Source: Dyadobacter alkalitolerans DSM 23607
GTDB taxonomy: Bacteria > Bacteroidota > Bacteroidia > Cytophagales > Spirosomataceae
NCBI RefSeq assembly: GCF_000428845.1
Contig: NZ_AUAS01000013.1
Location: 1 to 64,000, forward strand
Direction: 5' to 3'
DNA: 64,000 nucleotides
The translations under genes were made by a program, and so were the position numbers. Shown piece after piece: positions 1-8,535 of this stretch (its first letter is position 1; every line of letters starts with the position of its first letter). The notes below the pieces were generated by a model. That model did no database searches. It was not told where the DNA came from and saw nothing but the letters and a program-made list of their open reading frames with translations.

Positions 1-189
1 GACGAGCTGCTAAAAAGTGAGGAAGGCATTGTCAAACGAAAGAAGCGGTGCTATGACGTAGAACCCGTCTTTGGCAACATTAAACATAACCACGGCTTCC
101 GCAAGTTTATGCTCCGCGGCAAACAAAAGGTCGAAATAGAGTGGGGATTGATCGCACTAGCCCAGAATATCAGGAAAAGGGCGGCCTAG
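1..189 (+). pseudogene. 3' end of an IS transposase (IS1182-like DDE), cut by the window edge
   Basis: The first 62 codons of frame 1 are open and end in TAG. They encode the C-terminal part of a DDE transposase, with the string VEPVFGNIKHNHGFRKFMLRG followed by an E-W-G-L-I-A-L-A-Q-N-I-R-K tail. The Glu followed by six residues and Lys is the third catalytic block of IS1182/IS4-type transposases, so the last catalytic Glu is present. The rest lies outside the window, so I cannot tell whether the element is intact. It is typed as a pseudogene only because it is a fragment here. Confidence 0.7.
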
Positions 190-318
190 GAGGGCTGTTT
201 ACGCGCCTACCTGGCAAATCCAGTAAGCTAGCTTTTAACGGCGGATTTTGAATCTTAATTCTCAGTTACAAAAACCAGAAACGAAAGAGGGTGCCCCATT
301 TTGAAATGAGACACCCTC
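1..318 (+). mobile_element. Right end of an insertion sequence
   Basis: The transposase remnant is followed by about 95 bp of non-coding DNA and then the string AAATGAGACACCCTC at 304-318. This resembles the terminal inverted repeats (GAGGGTGTCTCA-type) I associate with IS1182-like elements of Bacteroidota. The element would end near 318, just before the convergent gene at 340. The left end and target duplication are outside the window, so the boundary is an inference. Confidence 0.4.
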
Positions 319-322
319 TTTT
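284..322. terminator. Long hairpin between the IS and the minus-strand gene
   Basis: AAAGAGGGTGCCCCATTT (284-301) pairs with AAATGAGACACCCTCTTT (304-321) with only two or three mismatches and a 2-nt loop. A-rich and T-rich flanks on the two sides mean it could stop transcripts from either direction. The right arm coincides with the putative IS terminal repeat, so it may be the IS tip acting as an insulating terminator. Confidence 0.55.
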
Positions 323-339
323 CATTGATTAGCAACGAA

Positions 340-630
340 TTAATTGTTCTCGCTAAATTCAAGTAACATCTCATCAGTTATATTATTCTTCTCTTTGAAG
401 TCAGAAACCGATTCTGTGAAAGAGGTATGAAGACCTTCTACGAGTTCAAGGTTTTTATAAATACCATCGTAGATTTCATTTAATGTTTTATCCAAACCTT
501 GAACATTCAAATTCATGTTCTCCGTCTCGATCTGACCTATTTTTTTGATCACCGCAGTCTCACTGTTTTTCAAATCCTCGATTTCACGAAGGACTTTCTC
601 CATAGTCTTATATTTCTCGATCTTATCCAT
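340..630 (-). CDS. Small charged coiled-coil protein, function unknown
   Basis: This is a 96-residue acidic protein with no Cys, no signal peptide and no membrane segment. Residues 1-60 are rich in Glu, Lys, Ile and Leu in a heptad-like spacing, so a helical coiled coil is likely. I recognise no family. It starts at a plain ATG at 628-630. Its 3' end faces the IS remnant across a strong hairpin, and its 5' end faces the divergent secreted hydrolase. It could be cargo of the neighbouring element or an ordinary hypothetical gene; the base composition (A+T rich compared with its neighbour) fits either. Confidence 0.5.
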   Translation of the reverse strand: MDKIEKYKTMEKVLREIEDLKNSETAVIKKIGQIETENMNLNVQGLDKTLNEIYDGIYKNLELVEGLHTSFTESVSDFKEKNNITDEMLLEFSENN

Positions 631-683
631 AAGTCTTGTTTATAGTTTGCTGTAACACTTAAAATATCATACCAATACGGAAA

Positions 684-697
684 ATTTACCGGTAAAT
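684..697. promoter_or_regulatory. Perfect 14-bp palindrome, possible operator
   Basis: ATTTACCGGTAAAT reads identically on both strands. It lies in the divergent intergenic region, 27 bp before the ATG at 724 and about 55 bp before the minus-strand start at 630. A dimeric repressor could bind there, but no regulator gene is adjacent, so the role is an inference from symmetry and position only. Confidence 0.3.
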
Positions 698-723
698 CCG
701 GTCTTCATTTTCCTTTGTTTGCC

Positions 724-2664
724 ATGATTAAGAGAAATTTAGCATTTATATATTTCGTGCTTTTTGTGACGTCTGGACAGGTTATCCAGGCTCAGTCCAC
801 TGAAAAGACATCATCCTGGAAGGGATTTGCGAAGGTGGAATTCACTTTTGAGAACAGGAATGCCTGGTATGTGAAACCGCAGAAGGCCGCGGCCGGAAAC
901 CCCTGGGTGTGGCGCGCACATTTCCCCACCTGGCATACCGAGATGGATAGTATTCTGCTGTCTCGCGGCTTTCACATTGCTTATATCAACACCAACGACA
1001 TGTTTGCCCATCCCAAAGCCATGGAGGTTTGGGATGCTTTTTATGATTATTTGGTAAACCAAAAACAGTTTGCACCCAAAGTCGCGCTCGAAGGCGTAAG
1101 CCGGGGAGGCTTGTATGTGTACGGCTGGGCCAAGCGAAATCCTGACAAAGTAAGCTGCATTTACGCCGAAGCGCCTGTTTGTGATCCGAAAAGCTGGCCG
1201 GGAGGGAAGGGAAAAGGGCCGGGATCGGAAAAGGACTGGGCTGCATGGCTGAAACTTTTTAATCTTTCGGAAGAGGAAGCCGCAAAATTTACAGACATTC
1301 CTTTGAATGATCTGGCGGGTTTGGCGGCTTTCAAAGTGCCTATAATTCATGTTATCGGATTAAATGACAAGCATGTGCCGGCGGAGGAGAACAGTGATTT
1401 ATTGGTCAAAAATTACATGCAGCTTGGCGGTCTCATCAGCGTTTATCCGATGACACGCGGCGAGCAGGAAATGGAAGGGCATCATTTTCCCATCGAGCAT
1501 CCCGAATATTTTGCGAATTTCATTGAGCAGCACAGTGTTCCAGTGCAAAAGCCATTGTCGCATAAGCCTTATATTCAGGTGAATAAGGGTTTGGGGAATG
1601 CCTTGGAAAAATTCAGAAAAGAGAAAAAGGGCACGGTTGCATTTCTGGGCGGATCCATCACGCACAACCCTGGCTGGCGTGATAAAACGGCTCAATATCT
1701 TCAAGAACATTTTCCGGACACCGACTTTACCTTTATTGCGGCAGGTATTCCGTCGCTAGGGAGCACGCCGCACGCGTTTCGCTTCGAGCGCGACGTGCTG
1801 GCAAAAGGCACGCCCGATTTGCTCTTCCTGGAATCGGCCGTGAATGATCGGGGCAATGGTTTCAGCGAAAAAGCGCAGGTAAGAGGCTTGGAAGGGATTT
1901 TAAGGCATTTATATGCGGTAAATCCGAATGCTAATGTTGTATTGATGGCCTTCGCTGAGCCTACAAAGAATGCGGAATATGAAAAAGGGAAGGAGCCCAT
2001 AGAAGTGGCTGTTCATGAGCGCATTGCCAAACATTACGGCACAGCTTACATTAATCTCGCCAGGGAAGTCTACGACCGTATCACCGCTGGGGAATTTTCG
2101 TGGAAATACGATTTCAGAGACCTCCATCCTTCGCCCTATGGCCAGGAAGTGTATTTCCAAACCATCAAAGAACTGATCAAAACCGACAGCAGCGCCTCGA
2201 CAAACGCCATCAAACTGCCCGCGCCTCTCGACAAATTTTCCTACGAAAAAGGAAGTTACCACGAAGTCGCCGAAGCCAAAAATCTGGCAGGATTCACGCT
2301 CGTCCCCGACTGGAAACCAGCGGACAAAACGCCCACCCGCCCAGGCTTTGTCAACGTCCCCATGCTCGTAGGCGAACAACCCAACGCCTCCCTCGACTTC
2401 GAATTCAAAGGCCGCGGCATCGGCATAGCCATCATTTCCGGCCCCGACGCCGGAAAAATCACCTACACCATCGACAATAACCCACCCAAAACCCTCGAAA
2501 CCTTCACCCCATGGAGCAACCAACTCCACCTGCCCTGGTATCTCATGCTAAACGACGAACTAAAAAGCGGCAAACACAAAGTCCACCTGACCATCGCTGG
2601 GGATAAGAATGAAAGAAGCACAGGAAATGCTTGCCGGATTGTTTATTTTTTAGTGAATGAATGA
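724..2664 (+). CDS. Secreted alpha/beta hydrolase fused to an SGNH/GDSL hydrolase
   Basis: The 646-residue product begins with a signal peptide (hydrophobic run ending near VIQAQ). Residues about 30-270 form an alpha/beta-hydrolase domain with nucleophile Ser126 in the elbow GVSRGG. Residues about 300-480 form an SGNH domain with Ser311 in GGSITHN, Asn374 in AVNDRGN, and Asp466/His468 in DLHPSPYG. The last ~150 residues look like a beta-sandwich accessory domain. Such secreted double esterases would fit removal of acyl groups from plant polysaccharides, which is an inference. An upstream in-frame TTG at 715 exists, but ATG 724 gives a cleaner signal peptide. No sugar-transport (SusC/D) genes are adjacent. 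Confidence 0.8.
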   Translation: MIKRNLAFIYFVLFVTSGQVIQAQSTEKTSSWKGFAKVEFTFENRNAWYVKPQKAAAGNPWVWRAHFPTWHTEMDSILLSRGFHIAYINTNDMFAHPKAMEVWDAFYDYLVNQKQFAPKVALEGVSRGGLYVYGWAKRNPDKVSCIYAEAPVCDPKSWPGGKGKGPGSEKDWAAWLKLFNLSEEEAAKFTDIPLNDLAGLAAFKVPIIHVIGLNDKHVPAEENSDLLVKNYMQLGGLISVYPMTRGEQEMEGHHFPIEHPEYFANFIEQHSVPVQKPLSHKPYIQVNKGLGNALEKFRKEKKGTVAFLGGSITHNPGWRDKTAQYLQEHFPDTDFTFIAAGIPSLGSTPHAFRFERDVLAKGTPDLLFLESAVNDRGNGFSEKAQVRGLEGILRHLYAVNPNANVVLMAFAEPTKNAEYEKGKEPIEVAVHERIAKHYGTAYINLAREVYDRITAGEFSWKYDFRDLHPSPYGQEVYFQTIKELIKTDSSASTNAIKLPAPLDKFSYEKGSYHEVAEAKNLAGFTLVPDWKPADKTPTRPGFVNVPMLVGEQPNASLDFEFKGRGIGIAIISGPDAGKITYTIDNNPPKTLETFTPWSNQLHLPWYLMLNDELKSGKHKVHLTIAGDKNERSTGNACRIVYFLVNE

Positions 2665-2680
2665 TGGTAACTTTGCAATA

Positions 2681-2980
2681 ATGAATCCGAGGGTAAAAAA
2701 AATATTATCGATTGAGCCATTCGTTATCACAGCTTTATGGAGCGATGATAGGGTACGGGCAACCGATTTTGGCTCGTTCCTTTCCGAATATTTTCAAAAA
2801 GAGCAAAGCGTTTATTTCAAAGTCTTGAACGAAAACCAATTCCGCAGGGCAAAAACCGACGGAAAAACAATCTACTGGGAAAACATCGCCGAAATGGTCG
2901 ACTGTGATGGCAAACTAATCCCTGCACCGCTAGATTTCTGCCCGGATGTGCTGCTTCAATATTCGGTTCTGGTGGATTAA
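2681..2980 (+). CDS. DUF2442-family small protein
   Basis: The product is about 99 residues and matches the DUF2442 pattern: an N-terminal strand with IEPF, then ATDFGSFL, then a C-terminal AKTDGKTIYWENIAEM followed by APLDFCPDVL. The function of the family is not established; members often sit next to DUF4160 genes in toxin-antitoxin-like pairs, but no DUF4160 gene is seen here. An upstream ATG at 2657 would overlap the hydrolase stop by 8 bp. I prefer 2681 because homologues start close to the RVKK string. It converges with the next gene with a 1-bp gap and no terminator between them. Confidence 0.65.
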   Translation: MNPRVKKILSIEPFVITALWSDDRVRATDFGSFLSEYFQKEQSVYFKVLNENQFRRAKTDGKTIYWENIAEMVDCDGKLIPAPLDFCPDVLLQYSVLVD

Positions 2981-2981
2981 C

Positions 2982-3890
2982 TCACTTACCAGTCTGGGTC
3001 GTGTACGTACTTTCGAAAATCTTATCGGCGTTGGCGGCTTCGAAGCCGTCTCGGCGGTGTTTTCTGGTGATTTCGGCTGGGGGGATGTTTTGGAATTGGG
3101 GGAGGGCTTTTCTTTCGGCAAATTCTACGTAGGAGCCGGAAATTTCCAGGTGTTCGTTGTTGGCGAATTTGGCGTTGATCATTTCGGCAATGGTGGCACT
3201 TTGTAGCAGGCCGCCGTCTGGGCTGATCTTTATTTTTCCTCCCGAAGTGTTTAAGCGAATGCCATTCTTTTCCAAAAACTCATTAAATGCTGCCACGGTG
3301 TTGTAACCTTCCGGCAGATTATGCACGCTGATCGTGAAGTGGTTGAGATAATAACGATTGTAAATTACCCACGCGGCATACTCGCTTTCCAGCAAAAGGG
3401 ATTTGTAATCTGCCACCGTCGGCGTGCGCCACAAAGGTTTGTGCAGAAATGCGTCGACTTCTGCGCCATTGTCCAGATCCAATGCGTCAACCGGATCGCT
3501 GGTAACTTCATCGGTGTAACTTTTTATAATGCGCTGGCTTTCTTTGGACAGGTCATTTACTCGCAATTCACTTACGAAAATCCGTGGATCAGTTTCTCTG
3601 GGCGGGCTGTACCACCATGCATCGAGCTTTTTGCCTTCGAAAAAATAATGATCGCGCTTTTCGTATCCGTAATGCAGGAAGATCTTCTCAAATGATTGCA
3701 CACCGAGGTTGGCAACGCCCATAGTGCGGAAGGCAATGTGGTCATTTTCAATGTTATCTGCGCTGGTCACAACGCCATCTGCGACCATGGCGTTCAGGAT
3801 TACACCCACGTCAGGAACGCGCTCTTTGTAGCGTCGCATCAGGCCATTTAGTACAATGTCCAGTGTTTCAAGTCTGTGTGTTGCGCTCAT
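2982..3890 (-). CDS. DUF1338 protein, 2-oxoadipate dioxygenase/decarboxylase-like
   Basis: The 302-residue protein carries the DUF1338 signature: NDHIAFRT, HYGYEKRD, KKLDAWWYSPP, PRIFVSELRV and YVEFAER. Characterised members (HglS/YdcJ) are Fe(II) enzymes of vicinal-oxygen-chelate fold that turn 2-oxoadipate into 2-hydroxyglutarate in lysine catabolism. The metal ligands appear preserved as His51, His184 and Glu256. It is much shorter than HglS (about 460 residues), so substrate preference may differ. No other lysine-degradation gene is adjacent; proC lies upstream on the same strand, 70 bp away, hinting at a shared amino-acid theme only. Confidence 0.75.
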   Translation of the reverse strand: MSATHRLETLDIVLNGLMRRYKERVPDVGVILNAMVADGVVTSADNIENDHIAFRTMGVANLGVQSFEKIFLHYGYEKRDHYFFEGKKLDAWWYSPPRETDPRIFVSELRVNDLSKESQRIIKSYTDEVTSDPVDALDLDNGAEVDAFLHKPLWRTPTVADYKSLLLESEYAAWVIYNRYYLNHFTISVHNLPEGYNTVAAFNEFLEKNGIRLNTSGGKIKISPDGGLLQSATIAEMINAKFANNEHLEISGSYVEFAERKALPQFQNIPPAEITRKHRRDGFEAANADKIFESTYTTQTGK

Positions 3891-3960
3891 AGTGTAAGTG
3901 TTTTAATGTTGTGTTAACGTGCAGCCTATGATGTAATTAGCAAGAAAATTCGCTTTGTAA

Positions 3961-4764
3961 TTAGCCTTTTGACAATTCGGTTGACCTTACTTGTGCTGCT
4001 ATGATGCCATTCTTCAAGGTCTCGTCCAGTTTTCCGGCTTCGAATTGCCTTAATGCTGCTTCTGTGGTGCCGCCTTTGGAGGCGACGGCTTTGATCAGCT
4101 CGTCCAGCGATTTATCTGCGGTGTTGATCAAATGAAAAGATCCCAGCATGGTTTGTTTTACCAATAATGCAGCCACAGACTCTTCAAAGCCCATTTGCTT
4201 GCCTGCTTCGATCATTGCTTTTACCACATAAAAGAAATAAGCTGGTCCGCTGCCGCTCAATGCCGTAACCGCATTCAATTGGTCTTCATCTTCCAAAAAC
4301 ACCGAACGCCCCGTCGCATTGATCAAGTTTTCGATTTTTCTTAGTTGATTAATGTCTACTTCCGGCGACGCAGAATAGGCCGTAATGCCCATTCCAAGCA
4401 TGGCAGGCGTGTTGGGCATGGCGCGGATCACCGCTTTATGGTCGAGTGCATTTTGTATAATTTCAATGGTTACACCCGCCATAATAGAAAGGACAACCTG
4501 ATTGGGCTTCACAACATCGCGCAGAGACGCGGAAACGGAAGTAAAATCCTGCGGTTTAACAGACAAAATAATAAGATCATATTCACCGATCTGCGGACCA
4601 ATGATGCCGGTAATGACGCCCGGCTGGAAGCTGTTGAGGCTTTCCATACGGTCTTCGCTTTTCTCAACCAGGAGAAAATCTTCCTTTTTTACCAGATCAA
4701 ATTTCAGGAACGCGCGGGCGAAGGCCATTCCCATATTGCCGCAGCCGATGATTGCAATTTTCAT
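3961..4764 (-). CDS. proC: Pyrroline-5-carboxylate reductase
   Basis: The enzyme performs the last step of proline synthesis, the NAD(P)H-dependent reduction of 1-pyrroline-5-carboxylate in the cytoplasm. The 267 residues start with a Rossmann motif (IIGCGNMGMAF), continue with VIRAMPNTPAMLGMG, and contain the signature GSGPAYFFYVVKAMIEAG and SKGGTTEAAL near the C-terminus, as expected for full-length P5C reductases. The ATG at 4762-4764 gives a start directly at the Rossmann strand. It is divergent from the transglutaminase operon across a 312-bp gap. Confidence 0.93.
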   Translation of the reverse strand: MKIAIIGCGNMGMAFARAFLKFDLVKKEDFLLVEKSEDRMESLNSFQPGVITGIIGPQIGEYDLIILSVKPQDFTSVSASLRDVVKPNQVVLSIMAGVTIEIIQNALDHKAVIRAMPNTPAMLGMGITAYSASPEVDINQLRKIENLINATGRSVFLEDEDQLNAVTALSGSGPAYFFYVVKAMIEAGKQMGFEESVAALLVKQTMLGSFHLINTADKSLDELIKAVASKGGTTEAALRQFEAGKLDETLKNGIIAAQVRSTELSKG

Positions 4765-5076
4765 TGAAGGATAATGTATTTGTATTAAAAGGTTTTGAGC
4801 GAATTACGTAACTTTTATACAATTATCGGCTTTGGAAAAACAAATAGCGAAAATTTCCGGCGGAATGAATCCCGCGTGAGGCATGTTAGAAAACATATGC
4901 CGTTATTGCAGCGCTTAAATCAGGAATTTCGAAATACACAGTGGAGGAAATATAATATTCTGCATATGTATTTTTATCCTGCTTAATATTTTGAAAAATT
5001 GATATAATACATTTTTTTACAAGCACATACATTCTCACGAGCCGAATTAACCTAACACTATTGCAATACTTCAATT
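4765..5076. other. Divergent intergenic region proC / transglutaminase operon
   Basis: This 312-bp A+T-rich stretch must hold promoters for proC (minus) and the operon starting at 5077 (plus). I do not find a good TTG-N19-20-TAnnTTTG promoter on either strand, nor a convincing RNA or coding sequence. A 63-codon open frame at 4795-4986 has no recognisable features. The function beyond spacing is unresolved. Confidence 0.4.
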
Positions 5077-8000
5077 ATGGCTATAAAAGTTGCTATTTCT
5101 CATAAAACCAAATACCAGTTTGACCGGAGCGTTTCCCTTTCACCGCACATTTTCCGACTTCGCCCCGCCCCGCATTCTAGGACAGCCATTGAAGGTTATT
5201 CATTAAAAATCACCCCAGAAAATCATTTCATCAACTGGCAGCAGGATCCCTTCGGCAACTATCAGGCGCGGGTTGTTTTTCCTGAAAAAACGACTGAATT
5301 AAGCGTGGAAGTGGAAGTGATCGCCAAAATGCAGGTGATCAATCCGTTTGATTTTTTTGTGGAAGAATACGCGGAAATGTATCCGTTTGCTTATGAGCCG
5401 ACATTAAAAAAGGAACTTGGCCCTTATCTCGAACCCAGAGAGGCGGGTCCGGCGCTGATGGAATGGGTTGAGAAGGCGAAAGTGAACCGTGATATCAAGA
5501 TCGTAGATTTTCTGGTCTACCTTAATCAGCAGATTTACAACGCTATACACTATAACATTCGCATGGAAGTGGGCGTCCAGACTTGCGAAGAAACATTAAA
5601 CATTAAAAGCGGCTCCTGCCGGGATTCGGCTTGGTTACTGGTCCAGATTCTGAGACATTTGGGCATTGCGTCGCGTTTCGTTTCGGGTTATCTGGTGCAG
5701 CTGACTTCGGACATCAAGTCACTGGACGGTCCGAGCGGCCCGGAAGAAGATTTTACGGATCTGCACGCGTGGACGGAGGCTTATGTGCCAGGTGCTGGCT
5801 GGATCGGCCTCGACCCGACTTCCGGACTTTTTGCGAGCGAAGGCCACATTCCGCTTTGCTGCACGCCCGATTATGCCAGCGCTGCGCCGGTTTCTGGCGC
5901 GACGGACGTTTGCGAAGTGACCTTTGAATTTGATAACAAAGTTTTTCGGATCCACGAAGATCCCCGCGTTACCAAGCCTTATACAGAGGAACAATGGGCG
6001 GCGGTGATGCAGGTGGGGCACGATGTGGAAAAGGATTTGCAGGAAGGTGACGTGCGCCTGACGATGGGCGGCGAGCCAACATTCATTTCGATCGACGACT
6101 TCGAATCGCCAGAATGGAACACGGCTGCGGACGGACCATTGAAAAGACAATTGGCCTATGACCTTTCATTAAGGCTTAAAAAGCGCTTTGCGCATGGCGG
6201 ATTGCTGCATTTCGGTCAGGGCAAGTGGTATCCCGGCGAGCCTTTTCCGAGATGGCAATATGCGCTTTACTGGCGCAATGACGGCGTTCCAATGTGGCGC
6301 AATGATGAGCTGGTAACCAAAGAAGGCCAGACCAAATACACATTCCGTGAAGCTGAAATCTTCACAACAGAACTCACAAAATATCTTGGTTTAGACACCA
6401 ACAACATTACGCCGGCTTACGAGGACCCGATTTACTGGGCGATGGAAGAGGGCAAATTGCCTGTGAATGTGGATCCTTTGAAAGTGAATCTCAAAGATTC
6501 TATTGAAAGACGGACACTGGCCAAATTGCTCGAAAAAGGCCTTAACAATCCTGCTGGCTTTGTTTTACCTATTAAATGGAATGAGAAAGGACAGCATTGG
6601 TCTAGCTCAGCTTGGCAGTTTAAACGCGACCATTGTTTCCTTGTTCCCGGAAATTCGGCAATCGGTTTCCGTTTGCCGCTGAAATCCTTGCCAGAAGTTG
6701 CCAAAGCACATCGCGAGCAGCCGGTGGAGCGCAGTCCGTTTGAAGATTTGCCGACGCTGATCGATTTCAAGCCGGTTGTTGAGTCACGTTATGGGTCGGT
6801 GGCGCCTCCTTATGAGCTGCCGGTGAATGCAATTTTTGAAGAGGAGGAGGATGATGGAAAAAAGACATTAACCGAGAAAGAGACCGAGGATAAGCTGCTT
6901 TTTGAGCTTCCAATCATTAAAACGGCGCTTTGCGTAGAAGAGCGGGAGGGAATCATTTATGTATATCTGCCGCCGACAGATTATCTCGAACATTATCTGG
7001 ACCTGATGGCGTCCATAGAAGCCACGGCCGAAAAGCTGAAAATGCCCGTCCGGATCGAAGGCTATGCTGCGCCAACGGATGCAAGGGTTCAAAAACTGAT
7101 TGTTACGCCCGATCCGGGGGTGATTGAAGTGAACATTCACCCGGCAAAAAACTGGCAGGAACTGGTTGATAATGTGAGTGCGCTGTATGAAGAAGCATTC
7201 TTTTCAAGATTAGGCACGGATAAATTCATGGTTGACGGGCGTCACACCGGAACCGGCGGCGGTAACCACGTGACCATTGGCGGCGCCAAACCTGCCGACA
7301 GCCCCATTCTGCGCCGCCCCGATCTGCTGAGGAGCTTGCTGACTTACTGGCAGCATCACCCTGCATTAAGTTATCTATTTGCCGGACCATTCATTGGCCC
7401 TACAAGCCAGGCGCCGCGCATTGACGAAGGCCGGGATGAGAAGCTTTATGAAGTCGAAATTGCATTTGAGCAAATTCCCGAAGGAGAAGAAGTGCCATTC
7501 TGGATGGTCGACCGCATTTTCAGGAACTTGCTGGTGGACATTACGGGCAATACGCACCGTTCGGAGTTCTGCATGGATAAGCTTTATTCGCCGGATTCCG
7601 CAACGGGGCAACTTGGGATTCTGGAATTCCGGGCATTTGATATGCCGCCGCACAAGCACATGAACCTGGTGCAAACGCTGCTTGTAAGGGCATTGATTGC
7701 GAAGTTTTGGAAAAACCCATATAAGCACAAGCTCATCCGCTGGGGAACGGAACTGCATGACCGCTTCCTGTTGCCGCATTTCGCGTATCTGGACATGGTG
7801 GATGTGGTGAAGGATTTGAAAGATGCGGGCTATAACTTTGACATTTCCTGGTTTGACCCATTCTTTGAGTTCCGTTTTCCACATTATGGCGGTATTACGG
7901 TGGACAACATTCAGCTCGATCTGCGACTGGGCATCGAGCCCTGGCACGTCTTGGGAGAAGAATTGTCCAACAGCGGCACCGCCCGTTTTGTGGACTCTTC

Positions 8001-8505
8001 GCTGGAACGCTTGCAGGTGAAAGTGAGCGGATTTGTAGAAGGAAGGCACATTCTGGTTTGCAACGGCTGCCGTGTTCCGCTGCGCAGTTCGGGAATTAAG
8101 GGCGAGTTTGTTTCGGGAATTCGATACAAGGCCTGGAACCCGCCATCGGCATTGCACCCGACCATCGGGGCGGATGCGCCGCTGGTTTTTGACATTGTGG
8201 ATACCTGGAATAACCGTATATTGGGCGGTTGCACTTACTTTGTTTCGCATCCGGGAGGCCGCGCTTTTGACACTTATCCGGTGAACAGTTTTGAAGCAGA
8301 ATCACGCAAAATAAGCTTATTCCAGGGTTTTGGGCATACGCCATCTGCCAAGCAGGAAGTGCCTATATTGGAAAAATCGACGGGTGCGGTGTCACGGTTT
8401 ATTGCTGAGACGAAAAAAGAAATGAAGAGCGATACGCCGATCGAATTAATCAATCCGGAGTATCCTAATACGCTGGATTTACGTAAATACTGGAAATCAA
8501 AATAG
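5077..8505 (+). CDS. Transglutaminase-like protease fused to DUF2126
   Basis: The 1142-residue protein starts with a bacterial transglutaminase N-terminal beta domain (about 1-90), followed by a transglutaminase/papain-like core (about 135-275). The catalytic triad is Cys181 (SGSCRDSAW), His230 (DLHAWTEAY) and Asp246 (GLDPTSG). From about residue 320 it is DUF2126, with TMGGEPTF (329-336), HTGTGGGNHVTIGG (723-736), HRSEF (827-831) and LEFRAFD (849-855). The DUF2126 motifs resemble those of glutamine-synthetase/GCS-type ligases, which is an inference. There is no signal peptide, so it is cytoplasmic. It is the first gene of a three-gene operon with 30 bp to the next gene. Confidence 0.85.
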   Translation: MAIKVAISHKTKYQFDRSVSLSPHIFRLRPAPHSRTAIEGYSLKITPENHFINWQQDPFGNYQARVVFPEKTTELSVEVEVIAKMQVINPFDFFVEEYAEMYPFAYEPTLKKELGPYLEPREAGPALMEWVEKAKVNRDIKIVDFLVYLNQQIYNAIHYNIRMEVGVQTCEETLNIKSGSCRDSAWLLVQILRHLGIASRFVSGYLVQLTSDIKSLDGPSGPEEDFTDLHAWTEAYVPGAGWIGLDPTSGLFASEGHIPLCCTPDYASAAPVSGATDVCEVTFEFDNKVFRIHEDPRVTKPYTEEQWAAVMQVGHDVEKDLQEGDVRLTMGGEPTFISIDDFESPEWNTAADGPLKRQLAYDLSLRLKKRFAHGGLLHFGQGKWYPGEPFPRWQYALYWRNDGVPMWRNDELVTKEGQTKYTFREAEIFTTELTKYLGLDTNNITPAYEDPIYWAMEEGKLPVNVDPLKVNLKDSIERRTLAKLLEKGLNNPAGFVLPIKWNEKGQHWSSSAWQFKRDHCFLVPGNSAIGFRLPLKSLPEVAKAHREQPVERSPFEDLPTLIDFKPVVESRYGSVAPPYELPVNAIFEEEEDDGKKTLTEKETEDKLLFELPIIKTALCVEEREGIIYVYLPPTDYLEHYLDLMASIEATAEKLKMPVRIEGYAAPTDARVQKLIVTPDPGVIEVNIHPAKNWQELVDNVSALYEEAFFSRLGTDKFMVDGRHTGTGGGNHVTIGGAKPADSPILRRPDLLRSLLTYWQHHPALSYLFAGPFIGPTSQAPRIDEGRDEKLYEVEIAFEQIPEGEEVPFWMVDRIFRNLLVDITGNTHRSEFCMDKLYSPDSATGQLGILEFRAFDMPPHKHMNLVQTLLVRALIAKFWKNPYKHKLIRWGTELHDRFLLPHFAYLDMVDVVKDLKDAGYNFDISWFDPFFEFRFPHYGGITVDNIQLDLRLGIEPWHVLGEELSNSGTARFVDSSLERLQVKVSGFVEGRHILVCNGCRVPLRSSGIKGEFVSGIRYKAWNPPSALHPTIGADAPLVFDIVDTWNNRILGGCTYFVSHPGGRAFDTYPVNSFEAESRKISLFQGFGHTPSAKQEVPILEKSTGAVSRFIAETKKEMKSDTPIELINPEYPNTLDLRKYWKSK

Positions 8506-8535
8506 GTTTTCAGTACAAACCCTACTTACTACATT

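Noticed and set aside
1909-2529. 206-codon minus-strand open frame inside the secreted hydrolase gene
   Set aside because: It is antisense to a frame with clear SGNH motifs and its translation is low-complexity Gly/Val/Phe, typical of the antisense of a G+C-rich gene.
2657-2980. DUF2442 gene as half of a toxin-antitoxin pair
   Set aside because: No DUF4160 or other toxin-like gene is adjacent; the neighbours are a secreted hydrolase and a DUF1338 enzyme.
4795-4986. 63-codon open frame in the proC/transglutaminase gap
   Set aside because: No family features, no promoter or upstream signal, and it fills an A+T-rich regulatory gap.
7375-8250. 291-codon minus-strand open frame inside the DUF2126 region
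   Set aside because: The plus strand has conserved DUF2126 motifs throughout; the antisense protein has no recognisable domain.
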